Part shown: positions 11,901 to 21,893 of the stretch, one piece after another | Layout: every line of letters starts with the position of its first letter | Numbering within the stretch: position 1 is the first letter of the stretch | Source: Stenogyne calaminthoides | Taxonomy: Eukaryota > Streptophyta > Magnoliopsida > Lamiales > Lamiaceae | DNA length: 64,000 nt | Reading direction: 5' to 3' | Assembly: GCA_037126765.1 (NCBI GenBank) | Contig: JBBCBC010000016.1 | Span: 11,768,728-11,832,727 of the forward strand | The notes under the pieces: generated by a model | The model's database searches: none | Seen by the model: the letters and a program-made list of their open reading frames with translations, nothing else | What the model was told of the DNA's origin: nothing | Program-made: the position numbers and the translations under genes

Positions 11901-12607
11901 GGGAGTTAGTATGGAATAGGCCCTTATTTGATCGTGAATTATCTTCTGTAGATGAGCTTCTTTGTGTTATTAACAGGTTTCACTTGATGGAAGGATTGGA
12001 AGACACTTGAAAATGGAAGAAGTCTCCGAACAATCAATTAAAGACAAAACGTGCATACAAAGTCGTTCACACTCCTAACCCGGTGACAAGCAGAATTTCG
12101 GAAACGAGGTCGATTCTTCAACGTATTTGGATCAAGATAGCACCTCTCAAAACATCGGCAATGGCATGGAGATTAATTCAAGATCGTTTACCTACACGGG
12201 TGAACCTCAGAAACCATAACATCCTTCCCCAAAATAGCAGTATAAGCTGCCCTTTTTGAAACTTGGGGCCGGAAAATGCTTCTCATCTTTTTGATGAATG
12301 CTCCATATCAACCGAAATTTGGTATGCTTGTTATAAGTGGTTGGGCATCTGGGGAGCTGGACACAATCAGATTTCACAACATTTCTTGGCTCACTCTAGA
12401 ATTCTTCCGGGCAAGAAAGATAATCTTTTGGCTACAAGTTTATGGATTTGTGTTGTTTGGATCATCTGGAAAGGAAGGAATAAATTGATTTTTGATGGAA
12501 AATGCTTTGAACCGAAGAAGGCCTTGAAGGAAATTAAGGGACGTTTTTGGAGTTGGTGCTCAGTTAAATACCCCTCTTTCTGTAATTTTTTGTTTCGGAA
12601 TGGTTAG
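8916..12607 (+). pseudogene. LINE ORF2: AP-like endonuclease, reverse transcriptase, C-terminal zinc domain (dead)
   Basis: One frame runs from MSPIRVLSYYIRG (8916) to about 11220 and then shifts to another frame until 12607, about 1,230 codons in all. Endonuclease motifs are CIQETKD (about 9028), GGDFNSV (about 9352) and SDHCPL (about 9599). Reverse transcriptase motifs are FRPISLIGCAYKI, the F-K-I-D-F-A block, GLCQGDPLSPFL and the catalytic YADD (about 10990). The last part has FDECSISTEIW and WIIWKGRNKLIF, the usual zf-RVT tail. Stop codons interrupt it at 9111, 9804, 9951, 10251, 10332, 11076, 11175, 12008 and 12258, plus one frameshift near 11220. The enzyme would nick target DNA and copy element RNA in place; this copy cannot make it. 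Confidence 0.9.
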
Positions 12608-13099
12608 CTAATTCTAGGCATATACTTGAGAGCCAAAACTCTTGTTACTCTGAACATGATTGCACAGATACTTCCTTGTTCTTTGTTACTAATTAATAAA
12701 GAACTTTTACTTATCAAAAAAAAGATAGATATTCCTATTACCATTGTGAGCCAATGACTATTGGTGTCCTTGTTTAGAAAACGTGAGACTCAATACTATC
12801 ATGCATTAATAGCGCACAATATGAAGCTTAAAAAAAGCGCACATATAATATGTCGTATGATTTGATTTTTTTGTGTGTTTAAACAAGTTATTTTATTAAA
12901 AAATATTAGTTATTTTATTATAAAGTGATAATTGTAATGTGAATTAATTGCATTATAAATTATTTACTTAAAAATATATATAATAATATAAAACATATTA
13001 CAAAATAGGTAGACGTTCTTGTTATCGTTATGAGTCTGTCTCTATTGTTATCCCTTTTAAAAAAAGTGAGACTCGATATTATTAAACAAAAATTTGTAT

Positions 13100-13335
13100 A
13101 AACCTGGTTTATGCTATGAACTCGATTATTTAAGTATCACTGTTACATATAAAAATTCTCACTGCTATGTATAAAAATTATCACTGTTATAAATAAAAAT
13201 AATCACTGTTTAAAAAATGCTTTATATTTTTAAACAATGAAAGTTTTTGTGCATAACAGTGATAGTTTTTACACATAACCGTGATAGAGTTGATGTGTGA
13301 ACCTGATTCACGTAAGCGTTACTCATATTATTATG
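13100..13335. repeat. Hairpin MITE family F2, copy 2
   Basis: The left arm has repeated 'atcactgttacatataaaaa'-like blocks at about 13136-13215. The right arm has 'gtgcataacagtgatag' and 'acacataaccgtgatag'. The two arms are complementary around a short centre at 13216-13245. The outer ends 'aacctggttta' and 'aacctgattcac' are related; similar pieces recur alone near 14993 and 15136. Edges are approximate. Confidence 0.5.
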
Positions 13336-14218
13336 TATAACATGCACTGTGTCGAATGAACTTATTACAAATAAAACACAATTTCAAAATTTGATAAAAT
13401 TTATAATAATACTCGCATGTTATATAATATAATGATACACTTGTGTGTTCTTGTTCCTAGTTCAAAATAAATATTTAAAAAAAATGTTTTTTACTATAAG
13501 AAAAAGACTTCATTTTTTTTATTGTCAAACTTTAAATTAATTACCCGCTAGATTATAATTGTTCCCATCTGGCGTTATTCTTGTAACTTGTAAATTACGG
13601 AATTTGAGTACCTTATGTATTTTAATTAATGAATTCATTTTTTTTTAAAGTGGCCAATGGAGACCTCTAAGGAACGTAAGCAATTAAATCATCCACAATG
13701 ACATTATTATTATAATGTGAGTTTTTTATATTTTAAATTTCACAATTTACATTTTTTTTCTTCATATTTATGTATATAGAAAACATGTTTTTCCCACTAC
13801 GAAAATGTCAAACTCTAAAACTAATCGAATAATAGTAATATAAATTAAATAGGATTAATTATAGTATCATGCATGTATCGTGCTTTGGTTCTGGAAGTGA
13901 GTTATTTGTTTAAGGTACAATTTGAAATGAAGAAAGAATTAGAGGTTTGTTTGGAGGAATGGAATTGAAAACACAGTAACCGAAAAGAATGCCGGAGCTT
14001 TATTTAACACTTTCTGATTTTCTTTTTCTAATTTATTTTTGGGAAATGAGTCTCGGAGTTGTTGGTGTTCTACCTAAGCCCACTTAACAGGCACAGGGAA
14101 TGACCCTGACAAAACTTTGCATATAAGCCCTCCATAATTTACTTTATTCCAATATTCCTTACTAACGAATCCCCTTACGAAGATATCTTGGTATGGTAAA
14201 AATGTCGACATATTTATA
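13336..14218. other. AT-rich DNA, no feature seen
   Basis: No coding frame. A 'tttcacaatttacatttttt' block near 13738 resembles one near 4430, so part of it is probably old repeat. Confidence 0.4.
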
Positions 14219-14581
14219 TTCTTGGTTATGGGGGAGAAAATATCGAAAATACCGGTATACCACACTTATCGTATCGAAAAATAAATGATTTTATTAAAAT
14301 TTTCGATACGTTTTGGTACCGTACCGAAAATTTCGATACGATAACGGTATGAAAATATAGAAAATTTCGGTATTCGGTATACCGGAAAAATGTCCGTTAT
14401 ATCAAAAATATTTCCGTATTTAGGTATATACCGAAATATCGGTACTTTATCAGTATGTAATATTAATATATCGAAAATTTCGGTACAACAACGGTATGTA
14501 TTTTTCGGTATCAATTTGGTACGGTATACGGTATGACAAAAAAATTTTGATATGCCGTACCGACCCACTCCTATTCTTGGC
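14219..14581. mobile_element. hAT-type MITE family H, copy 2
   Basis: The element is 14227-14573 (347 bp) between octamers TTCTTGGT and TTCTTGGC, an 8-bp duplication with one mismatch. Ends are TATGGGGGAG and the complement of TAGGAGTGGG. The inside is dense in GGTATACCG, CGGTACG and AAATTTTCG motifs, as in copy 1. The 100-codon minus-strand frame is a by-product of these repeats. Confidence 0.8.
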
Positions 14582-14600
14582 TATCATTATAATGGTATTC

Positions 14601-14812
14601 GTATGCATTTAGGTGCACTGTACACTCATAATGTATTTTAAAATCATGCAATTTATTATATTAAAATGTGCAATTTGTTTACATAGAATAGTGTAATTAT
14701 TCATATAAAAAAATAATTGCACAGTTCATTATAAATAAATTACATTTTTTAGTATAACAAGTTGCATATTTTTAAAATACACTGTGCATCTGAATTCACA
14801 TGAAACCCACTC
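14601..14812. repeat. Foldback MITE family F1, copy 4 (best preserved)
   Basis: Arms of about 95 bp are inverted around about 14705. The left arm contains GTATTTTAAAATCATGCAAT and 'ttatattaaaatgtgcaat'. The right arm contains 'aataattgcacagttcatta' and 'tagtataacaagttgcat', then 'ttttaaaatacactgtgcat'. There is no coding capacity. Confidence 0.65.
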
Positions 14813-15276
14813 TAATGTTAAAAATGAATTTAATTTAATTCACCTATAGTATTATTTAAGTTGCTTATTGAATTTCAAAGATCCACTGTTAACTTATTAA
14901 TGATATATTAATAATTGATTTGTTTGGAATTTTTACTTCTACCGTGTGGAATTTAAGTTCAAACTGAATTTTTTAGATAAAAACTTGTATAAACCTGGTT
15001 CATGCTATGAACATCGTTTATAATTTATGGCATTTGACCCTACTTAAGGTATAATACGAGTCAAGTTTAGTGATTTATAAAAATATGTTGGAAATAAGTT
15101 AAATGGGTCAAATAATCCAAGTTCATAACATAGACCTGGTTCATGGGAGATCAACTCTAGAAATGAGTGATATTTGTGTTCATTAATTGCATACGGTGCA
15201 ATTGGATTCAATTTTAATTGAATTAACCACACACTAGAACATGAGTAATTTTACCCCTAATTTCTTTTTTCATTTT
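14813..15276. other. AT-rich DNA, no gene seen
   Basis: Only short pieces similar to the outer ends of family F2 ('aacctggttcatgctatgaa' near 14993) are seen. Confidence 0.35.
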
Positions 15277-15505
15277 TCAACCATGAACCATGAGCCTTGA
15301 ACCCGAACCCTGAACTCAAATCCGAACCATGAACCCTGAACCCATAACCCATAACCATGAACTCAAACCCGAACTCTGAACCATGAACTCAAACCCAAAC
15401 CCTAAATCATAAATCATTTGTGTTGGGTCGGGTCCGCATTGGGTCGAATCCGTGTCGGCTCGGGTCCAAGTTAGGCTCAAGTTGGGTCCGGATCTTGTTC
15501 GAAAT
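15277..15505. repeat. Degenerate telomere-like heptamer repeat followed by GGGTC-rich repeat
   Basis: From 15277 to about 15415, imperfect copies of GAACCCT / GAACCAT / CCCTAAA follow one another. From about 15423 to 15500 the strand bias flips to GGGTCGGGTC, GGGTCCG and GGGTCGAA. The first half is close to the plant telomere unit CCCTAAA but is mostly CCCTGAA. I read it as an interstitial low-complexity repeat, not a chromosome end. Confidence 0.6.
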
Positions 15506-16220
15506 TTGAAATATAGTAAAAAAAAAAAAATTGAAATCCAATTGCACTAATTTATAAATGGTACAAAGGGTGCACACAAGTATTTGCTCTTTGAAGATAT
15601 GAAATAATTTAATAATTTAATTTTTAGACTTATTATTTTCTAGATTATTATTCAATCAAAATAGTCCTTTTCCAAACTATAAACCAAAAGTCATAAAATA
15701 TACGCCACGATCATCACGATTTTATGATATGATCTTTATACGTACTCGGAAAAGAAAATTAAAAATTCTTGTTACCTTTTGTTTTCCTAGGTTCTTTTTA
15801 AATAATTGTGTTATCTAAAGTCTAAACTCGATAATAATATATACTAGCTAGATTAATACACCATTTTAGCATATTTACACATACGTTTTTTTTTTTTACA
15901 GAATATTTACACATACGTTACATTCAAAATAAATGGTCAATGTATGTTTAGACATTTACATATAAGACAATCTCATACCGTCATACGTATATTAAAAATC
16001 CTCCATTTAAATATTTTAATTATATATACCTTTAAAATACAGATGGATTGGATGCCATAAAATCACCGAGTAACAGATAAAAAAGATCTGTCTAATTTAT
16101 ATAATCTTCTCATATAATTTTTTATAAAAAAATATTATGTGCATCATGTTTATCGAATCACGGTGCATCACCATTACTATTGTTTATAATAATCAACACT
16201 TTATTTACAAAGTGTTAATT
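15506..16220. other. AT-rich DNA, no feature seen
   Basis: No coding frame, no clear repeat. Confidence 0.4.
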
Positions 16221-16412
16221 CTTACTGTTAGGAAAATTAAATAAACGAATTAATTCAACATCTCTCCACAAATTCGAACTTTTAGATGAGACATAATTTT
16301 TTCATGGTATCAGAATTTTCATGCTCACGGGCACGTTCCGAGTTCAAATGAATTAATTTTATATCAATTTATAAGTTCGAATTTTTAGATGGGACACAAT
16401 TTTTTTACTTGC
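16221..16412 (+). mobile_element. SMART/TRIM-type miniature LTR element, copy 2 (shrunken)
   Basis: The element is 16226-16407. Its first repeat (16226-16304) starts TGTTAGGAAAATTAAATAAA and ends TTTTTCA, followed at once by TGGTATCAGA, the same primer-binding site as copy 1. Only the end of the second repeat remains ('agttcgaatttttagatggg'). Flanking pentamers CTTAC and CTTGC give a target duplication with one mismatch. The B-box-like segment of copy 1 is reduced to 'gttccgagttcaaat'. Confidence 0.75.
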
Positions 16413-16529
16413 GTACTATAACAATAGTAGTAGATAGTAGTGTACACACTAGACTTAGAAATAATAATAATATGAATATAAGAGAAATTAGAAGTAAATT
16501 AGTTGTAGATTTAAATAATATTAATAAGA

Positions 16530-16770
16530 GTGAGTTTCATGTGCACCCGAGTGCACCATGCACTCATAATGCATTTTAAAAGTGTATAACTGTATAAAAT
16601 AGAAACATGCAACTATTCCAAACAGAATCATGCAACTATATTCTCATATTAACAACAGATTCTTGCGTTTACAGTATAAATAAATCACACTTTTTTTCAA
16701 AGATAATAAATTATCGTTTTTAAAATATCTTATGAAAAGCGCGTCTGTACACCGGAATCATACTAGACCT
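16530..16770. repeat. Foldback MITE family F1, copy 5 (diverged)
   Basis: The left end 'tgcaccatgcactcataatg' and 'cattttaaaa' match copy 4. The centre is altered, with repeated 'catgcaacta'. The right arm keeps 'acagtataaataaatcaca' and 'ttttaaaatatctta'. Edges are approximate. Confidence 0.5.
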
Positions 16771-17136
16771 AGCCATTTAATAATAGGAGTATATATAGGA
16801 GAAATTAGCAGTAAGTTAGTTGTAGAAATTAGAAGTAGGGGGATTCACGAGATGGTGCGTTTGGGTGTGTGTTTTGGGGTTATCACAAAAGTTCGATGAC
16901 ATAATTCGTAATTTTCCGCATGTGGAATCTATTCTGAACTCTTTTACTGAATTTTCTGACACCAAAAGACCTATCTCTTCCCACGCTACCCTCTCAATTA
17001 TTCCCCTAAACAATTCTCTTTTTTTTGGTATTTCTATTCTGTACTCTTTCTCTTATCATTTCCTTATATTTTATTCTCACACATTATTCTAAAAAAAATG
17101 AAACTTAATTTTATTGGTTTGATATCAAGAAAACTA
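16771..17136. other. Unassigned DNA
   Basis: Overlapping open frames of 65-75 codons exist on both strands (16816-17013 minus, 16865-17092 plus). Neither has a motif I know, and I do not call a gene. Confidence 0.3.
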
Positions 17137-17413
17137 TACTCCATTCGTCCCAATCTTTATTGTAAAGTACCCACTTTTTTTTGTCTCAATTTTTATAGTA
17201 AAATTACTTACACACTTTATTACTTTATCACTTTATCACATAAAATATTAATAAACAACACTTTCTACCCCCAATTACTCATTATTTTATCACTTTATCA
17301 TATAAAATACTAATAAACAACTCTTTCTACTCCACAACTTTATCACTTTATCACTATTACACTAAATGCTTATGAACAGTCACAATCTCACGAAGATTGG
17401 GACGGATGGAGTA
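17137..17413. mobile_element. Stowaway-type MITE, copy 2
   Basis: Body 17139-17411 (273 bp), with ends CTCCATTCGTCCCAATCTT and the complement ending GATTGGGACGGATGGAG, flanked by TA on both sides. Internal 'atcactttatca' blocks repeat. Confidence 0.9.
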
Positions 17414-17429
17414 TTATTTTGCTAAATTT

Positions 17430-17632
17430 ATACTCCCTTCATCTCGCGATTAATTGAACACTTACTTTATTTAGATGTCCCAACATTACTTGAACATTCT
17501 CAAAATGGAAACAAACATAATATTAATACACTCACAATACCCTTATTTTAATCCACTCAAACCCACTAAAACTCACTTTAATTGATTTACGTGTTATTTT
17601 TAGTGTTCAAACCCTCATAAGATGATGGAGTA
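17430..17632. mobile_element. Stowaway-type MITE, copy 3
   Basis: Body 17432-17630 (199 bp). The ends CTCCCTTCATC and GATGATGGAG are an imperfect inverted pair; inside them GAACACTTA and GTGTTCAA also pair. TA lies on both sides. It begins 17 bp after copy 2. Confidence 0.75.
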
Positions 17633-17675
17633 TTGAATATTGGACTTTGTTTGCGGGTAGTAATAGCATGACATA

Positions 17676-17981
17676 TACTCCCTCCGTCTTCTTCATTTTT
17701 CTATTAAGTTATTTATCTCGCCAAAACAGACGCATCAGTGTACGTTATCCACTTCCATATATAACAAATTGTGTTCCAATCTTTGAACAACTATACCTGT
17801 TTTTCAATTTTATTATAATAATTATCACTCAATTAAAATGAAAGTACACTTATCTTATTTTGTCTCTCTCAGTCTTTTCTCTTTTTTATCACATTTTAAC
17901 ATCCCATAAATTTAATATTATATATTTTTTTAAAATATATATGTGCAAATTGCAAATGAGTAATAGAGGATGGAGGAAGTA
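17676..17981. mobile_element. Stowaway-type MITE, copy 4
   Basis: Body 17678-17979 (302 bp) with ends CTCCCTCCGTC and GAGGATGGAGGAAG, and TA at both junctions. It is the third Stowaway in a row within 850 bp. Confidence 0.75.
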
Positions 17982-18965
17982 TACTTTAACTAACTTGAGC
18001 AACAAACTAGAGTTTTTAGGAAGACCTTTCACAAACGATATAGTCTCGATCCTACAATTATAATTAAAAAATAATCTAACAACCATAACAAGACGATGTG
18101 CCAAAACATTAACATTAATATTATTGTAAGCATAAATTTAATTTAAACATGGATCATTAGAACTTTATGATTTTCACATCCATAAATCTTGTATCATAAA
18201 TTAAACAATTAGATTAGTAACCTTGAACAACCATTATATTTAATCTGGTGAGATTGTATTTCTCTCTTTGATCTCTCTTAATCTCAGAATAAGAAACTTA
18301 CGTGATAGAGTGAATTGATTCCTTTGTGAAGGTAATCTGTGTCTTTTATAGGTAGAGAGTAACAATTTCTTATTATTCTACAACAAACTTAATCACAGTC
18401 TATCAAAGTGTGAGATTTTGTTCCTATATTTCTTTCAAATGACCAAATCAATATTATTATTTAAACTTTTGTTTATATATTTAAAATTAATAATTAAATA
18501 TCTAATTAATTATGTGGCATGTGGGCCACAAATCTTACAATCACAACAAACCAACAGAAAAATGTGGACAATACTTGAAGTTCAACACTAGTATGCGAAA
18601 CATCATAAAATCACATGAAATAGAAGAATTGTAGAGGTAGGATGAAATGCAGCAAACCAATTTTTACATTAAATTTTGCAATAAAATGTCTTAATCTCTC
18701 ATGTCAAAAATCTGTTCTAACCTCAACCCTTTAATTAACGAGAGCGCTACGTATAGTCACATAGCTTTAACTTTCTCAGCATTGAACTAATTTATGTGTA
18801 ACAAGTAATTAACGAATTACCCTTCTTCATCTTGTAAAATCATGTCAATACTCATTTCTGCATATTTATTAAAGAACGCCGCACCTGCATTCACCTTGAA
18901 AAAAGATGTTGGGGACTTATAAAGTTATGATACACTATCCCATGAAAAAACACTCCCGGCTAAGT
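17982..18965. other. AT-rich DNA, no gene seen
   Basis: No coding frame. The stretch 18240-18540, with short direct motifs and 'tggcatgtgggccacaaat', may be an old LTR fragment, but I found no partner. Confidence 0.3.
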
Positions 18966-19271
18966 TCACAGATAAACCAATTTCCACTCTACCATGAAAC
19001 TCAATGCAAGCAAGAAAACTCGTCTAGCCTCATTAAACTTTCCACTCCACACTTTTGAGTTTATTTCCTTCCAAATTCTCCATAATAAGGTTGAAAAGAT
19101 CTCAACCCTCTTATAACTAGTCTTCACTGAATGAATCTCGTCTATAGAGAAACGACAAATTGAAACATCCTTAAAATCATGTGGCAGCTCAACAGTCGAT
19201 CTAAATAATATGCTATACATCTTGAGGCAGGAAGAAATCCTCCAAAATTCCAACGTCATAAATTGTTGCAC
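18966..19271 (-). pseudogene. Possible LINE-derived C-terminal fragment
   Basis: A 101-codon minus-strand frame contains TLLWRIWKEINSKVWSGKF and ends VEWKLVYL. A 'W-x-I-W-K-x-x-N-x-x-V/F' block of this kind is typical of the tail of plant LINE ORF2 proteins, just after the zf-RVT segment; compare WIIWKGRNKLIF in the LINE at 8432. Nothing upstream on the minus strand continues the protein, so this would be an isolated scrap. A short host-gene remnant cannot be excluded. Confidence 0.4.
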
Positions 19272-19476
19272 TCCGACATATATAACTTCAATACTCGAAT
19301 TTCCTAAAATACCGATTTAGGTAGTGTTCGATCCCAGAAGTAATCATCATTCCATAACCAATGCTGACCTTAAACCCTCACACTTAGTCTATCACACACA
19401 TTCCACATAATCCCTCCATATCTATGTGTTGTGAAGATATAAAAAAGGGAAAATTGCAAATTGTAACAGATCTTCA

Positions 19477-20474
19477 CACTACTAGAAAAAATGGTTTTAG
19501 TGACGCACAAAAGCGTCACTAAAATTTGTCTATAGTGTCGCTTTGCCAAACGTCACATGATTTGGGGTTTGAAAAACTTCATGTCATGAGGCCTGTAAGC
19601 GTCACTACTAACATGTATCGTGACGCTTGTATGCGTCATAGTAGTGATTTTTAGTACGCTATTTGGTGACGCTAATTAGCGTCACCACAATGTTTGTTAG
19701 TGACAATTTCTCGCGTCACGTTAAACCTTATAACTACCTTAACTACCACATATAGTGACGCTTAAATGTGTCATGAACTCGTTGTATTGTGACGCTATTA
19801 TGTGTCATGATAAGCTCATCTTGTGACGCTTTGTTGCGTCACTAGTTTATGCATAACTAACATAAATACCTCATTTAGTGACGCTTAAATGTGTCACAAA
19901 TTTGTTGTCTTGTGACACCAATATGTGTCACGATAAATATTTTTTGTGATGCTTTTTTGCGTCACTAGAATATAAATAACTAATTTAACTACCTCGTTAC
20001 TCATTATTTTGTGACGCTAGTATGTGTTACCCCAAAAAAAATTTGTGACACTTTCTTACGTCACTAGATTATATATAATTAATTTAACTACCTTGTTTAG
20101 TGACCTTTTTTATGTCACGTAATATCAATTACAATATACGTATAAGTGAAATTATACATATATGTATATCTATGTACCTGCTCAATTATATATAATAATA
20201 TAATAATTCAAATCATTTGTACCCCCGTATATATAAACATCATAATAATAAACTATTGTCATTAATTTGCAAAAAATGAAACAATCAAATGTATATCAAG
20301 AAAATATATCGTCATTCACATGTGACATCTAAAAAGTAACATCACGAAAGTAATAGCTATCAATCAAAACCAATTCAAACAAATGTACCAAAACTTTTAG
20401 TTCAATAATAAATTGCGCTTAAATTACGTGTGACAAAATCCATTTTGCTGCACTCTCCTTATCTTGCATCTTCC
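19477..20474 (+). mobile_element. CACTA (En/Spm-type) terminus with subterminal repeats
   Basis: Starts with CACTACTAGAAAAAATGG, the standard CACTA end, preceded by TCA. From 19499 to about 20115 the motif GTGACGC and its complement GCGTCAC (with decayed forms GTGTCAC, GTGATGC) occur many times. Part of this is tandem, with a period near 125 bp (TTTAGTGACGCTTAAATGTG at 19751 and 19877). No transposase frame and no opposite CACTA end are seen before Copia-A1 begins at 20475. The segment 20130-20474 is plain AT-rich sequence, possibly internal CACTA. Confidence 0.75.
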
Positions 20475-20850
20475 TGTTAGTGTTAGTGTCCTAAAGACAA
20501 TCTATTGTAAGAACATAATACTCGATGATATTCAGTTTGATTTAATATTATAGTTCTTTTAATATTAATGTATGGTAATACACTTGTTTGAATATTATGT
20601 TTGATTGTTTGAATTTATTCATGCAAGTGTTCCAATGAGTCATTGTTGTCATTGAGGTTGTGAGAACTCAGATGACTTAAGCATGATTCTCAAATGGCCC
20701 CGATCAAGGATCATCAAGAATGGGATATTGATGATGCAATTGAGATTGGTCTACGATCTGCATCATACTCTTAGAGAGTGTAGTAAGATCTCACTTACTG
20801 TGAGATACTAGGTATCTCATGATGGATGCACAAATACCTTAGAGGGTATT

Positions 20851-21431
20851 TGTTGTGCCCGATTTATAACTCACGGCCAACAAATATCGATTAACAAGCA
20901 AGATCAATAAACGACGATAAATCTAACAAGCAACACTGGAATTTGGTTACCCAGTTCGTCTTTTGAATAAGACTACATTTGGGGGTGCCCAAGCCAGGAT
21001 TCTTTTATTACTTTTTCTGCCTAATACTCTAAGTTGTTCTCCCTTTACAATGAATGATACATGAAGTATATATAGACAAAGAATTAGGTTAAGAGTCTCC
21101 ATGGGCTTCTTTCGCGGGCTTGCTAGGGCTTCAGCCTCCAAGGTTAGGGTTTCCTTAGCTGATCCGTGAATCCTGCTCCTGGATAAACTTGTCTTGCTTA
21201 CGCTCCGCGATATCCACACCATTAACTACCCATATCTTTTCCATATTTATCTCTTCACCGACTTCGGGCTGAAGTCGCCTCCGACCTGCGCACTTCTCTA
21301 AGTCGTCTCCGACCTGCTTATCCTTCTAAGTCGCCTTGCGACCTGCATACTCTTTTAAGTCACCTCGCGACCTAGATGGCCCAGGGGAGGTCGCCTTAAG
21401 CAACCTAGATGGATTAATCCATGGTACAACA
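20851..21431 (-). repeat. Gypsy-1 3' LTR
   Basis: Near-copy of 37901-38480; the differences seen by eye are mostly transitions. Contains 'tatatata' at 21067-21074, which is the TATA position on the minus strand. Tandem 'aagtcg(c/t)ctccgacctgc' blocks lie at 21280-21380. Confidence 0.9.
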
Positions 21432-21756
21432 ATTGCCCCTCAAGTCGAGGTCGCGTGCTTGCCCCGAGGCCTTGACTTGATTCGTTGTTCTATTGACTTG
21501 TGGTAAGTCGACCTTGGGAAGTGTTCTTGAAGCAAATCATCATTCTTGGGGAGGCGAATCGTCGCCTCGATTCCTTGAATCGGCATGAAAGATTTGACGG
21601 ATTTGTCATGATGGCAAGGTAGTTAAGTGACATCATGCACCGTGAATTCGTCCAATTGGCAATCGCGGTGTTAACCACGCACGACCTCTATGACTTTATT
21701 TCCTCCAAGGGGTCCGAAATTCATTCATATTGCACCTCAAACCCCCCCTTTTTCTT

Positions 21757-21763
21757 ATAAAAG
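21757..21763 (+). promoter_or_regulatory. TATA box of the antisense gene in Gypsy-1
   Basis: TATAAAA preceded by a C/T-rich run and followed by AGGGGCAAGGG. It lies 137 bp upstream of the first ATG (21894, context CCATGGCT). It points away from the 3' LTR, opposite to the retrotransposon's own transcription. Confidence 0.55.
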
Positions 21764-21893
21764 GGGCAAGGGTTTTAGGTTTAGTTTTTTTTTACCTTCA
21801 ATCTTTGTGCAATCCAGCGATTTTCAATTCGAATTCTGAGTCTCCAACGAAGATTGATTCAGGTAACAACTCTCTTTCTTCTTCAATTCCTCC

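Larger units (their letters stand above)
8432..12723 (+). mobile_element. L1-type LINE, degenerate, with poly(A) end
   Basis: A non-LTR retrotransposon with the remnant of ORF1, a nearly full ORF2 and a 3' end AATAAAGAACTTTTACTTATC followed by eight A residues. Array sequence lies on both sides. It is 5' truncated, since most of ORF1 is absent. The target duplication is not clean because both flanks are A-rich, and about 25 bp of array sequence seems missing at the site. It was transcribed toward the right. Confidence 0.85.
6049..13090. repeat. Degenerate tandem array, units about 380-390 bp, interrupted by two insertions
   Basis: An anchor of the form CGTGAG(G/A)CTCAATATT followed by TCATGCATTA recurs at 6202, 7261, 7645, 8037, 12782 and (weaker) 13066. 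Removing the 680 bp of hAT MITE and duplication between the first two leaves a spacing of about 379 bp; the next spacings are 384 and 392 bp. Each unit also carries a 'gtagacgttcttgttacc'-like start, a 'tttttatgtgtatgtttag' block and 'aatcaattgcatgataaaa'. Units code for nothing. The LINE at 8432-12723 splits the fourth unit. Confidence 0.7.

Noticed and set aside
14266..14568. Minus-strand 100-codon frame
   Set aside because: It spans the second hAT MITE; the 'protein' is a translation of GGTATACC-type repeats.
16816..17092. Overlapping frames on both strands
   Set aside because: No recognisable domain, no conserved partner in the window, and they overlap each other.
19499..20115. CRISPR-like short regular repeats
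   Set aside because: The repeats are degenerate palindromic GTGACGC motifs behind a CACTA end, with no constant spacer length, in a plant genome.
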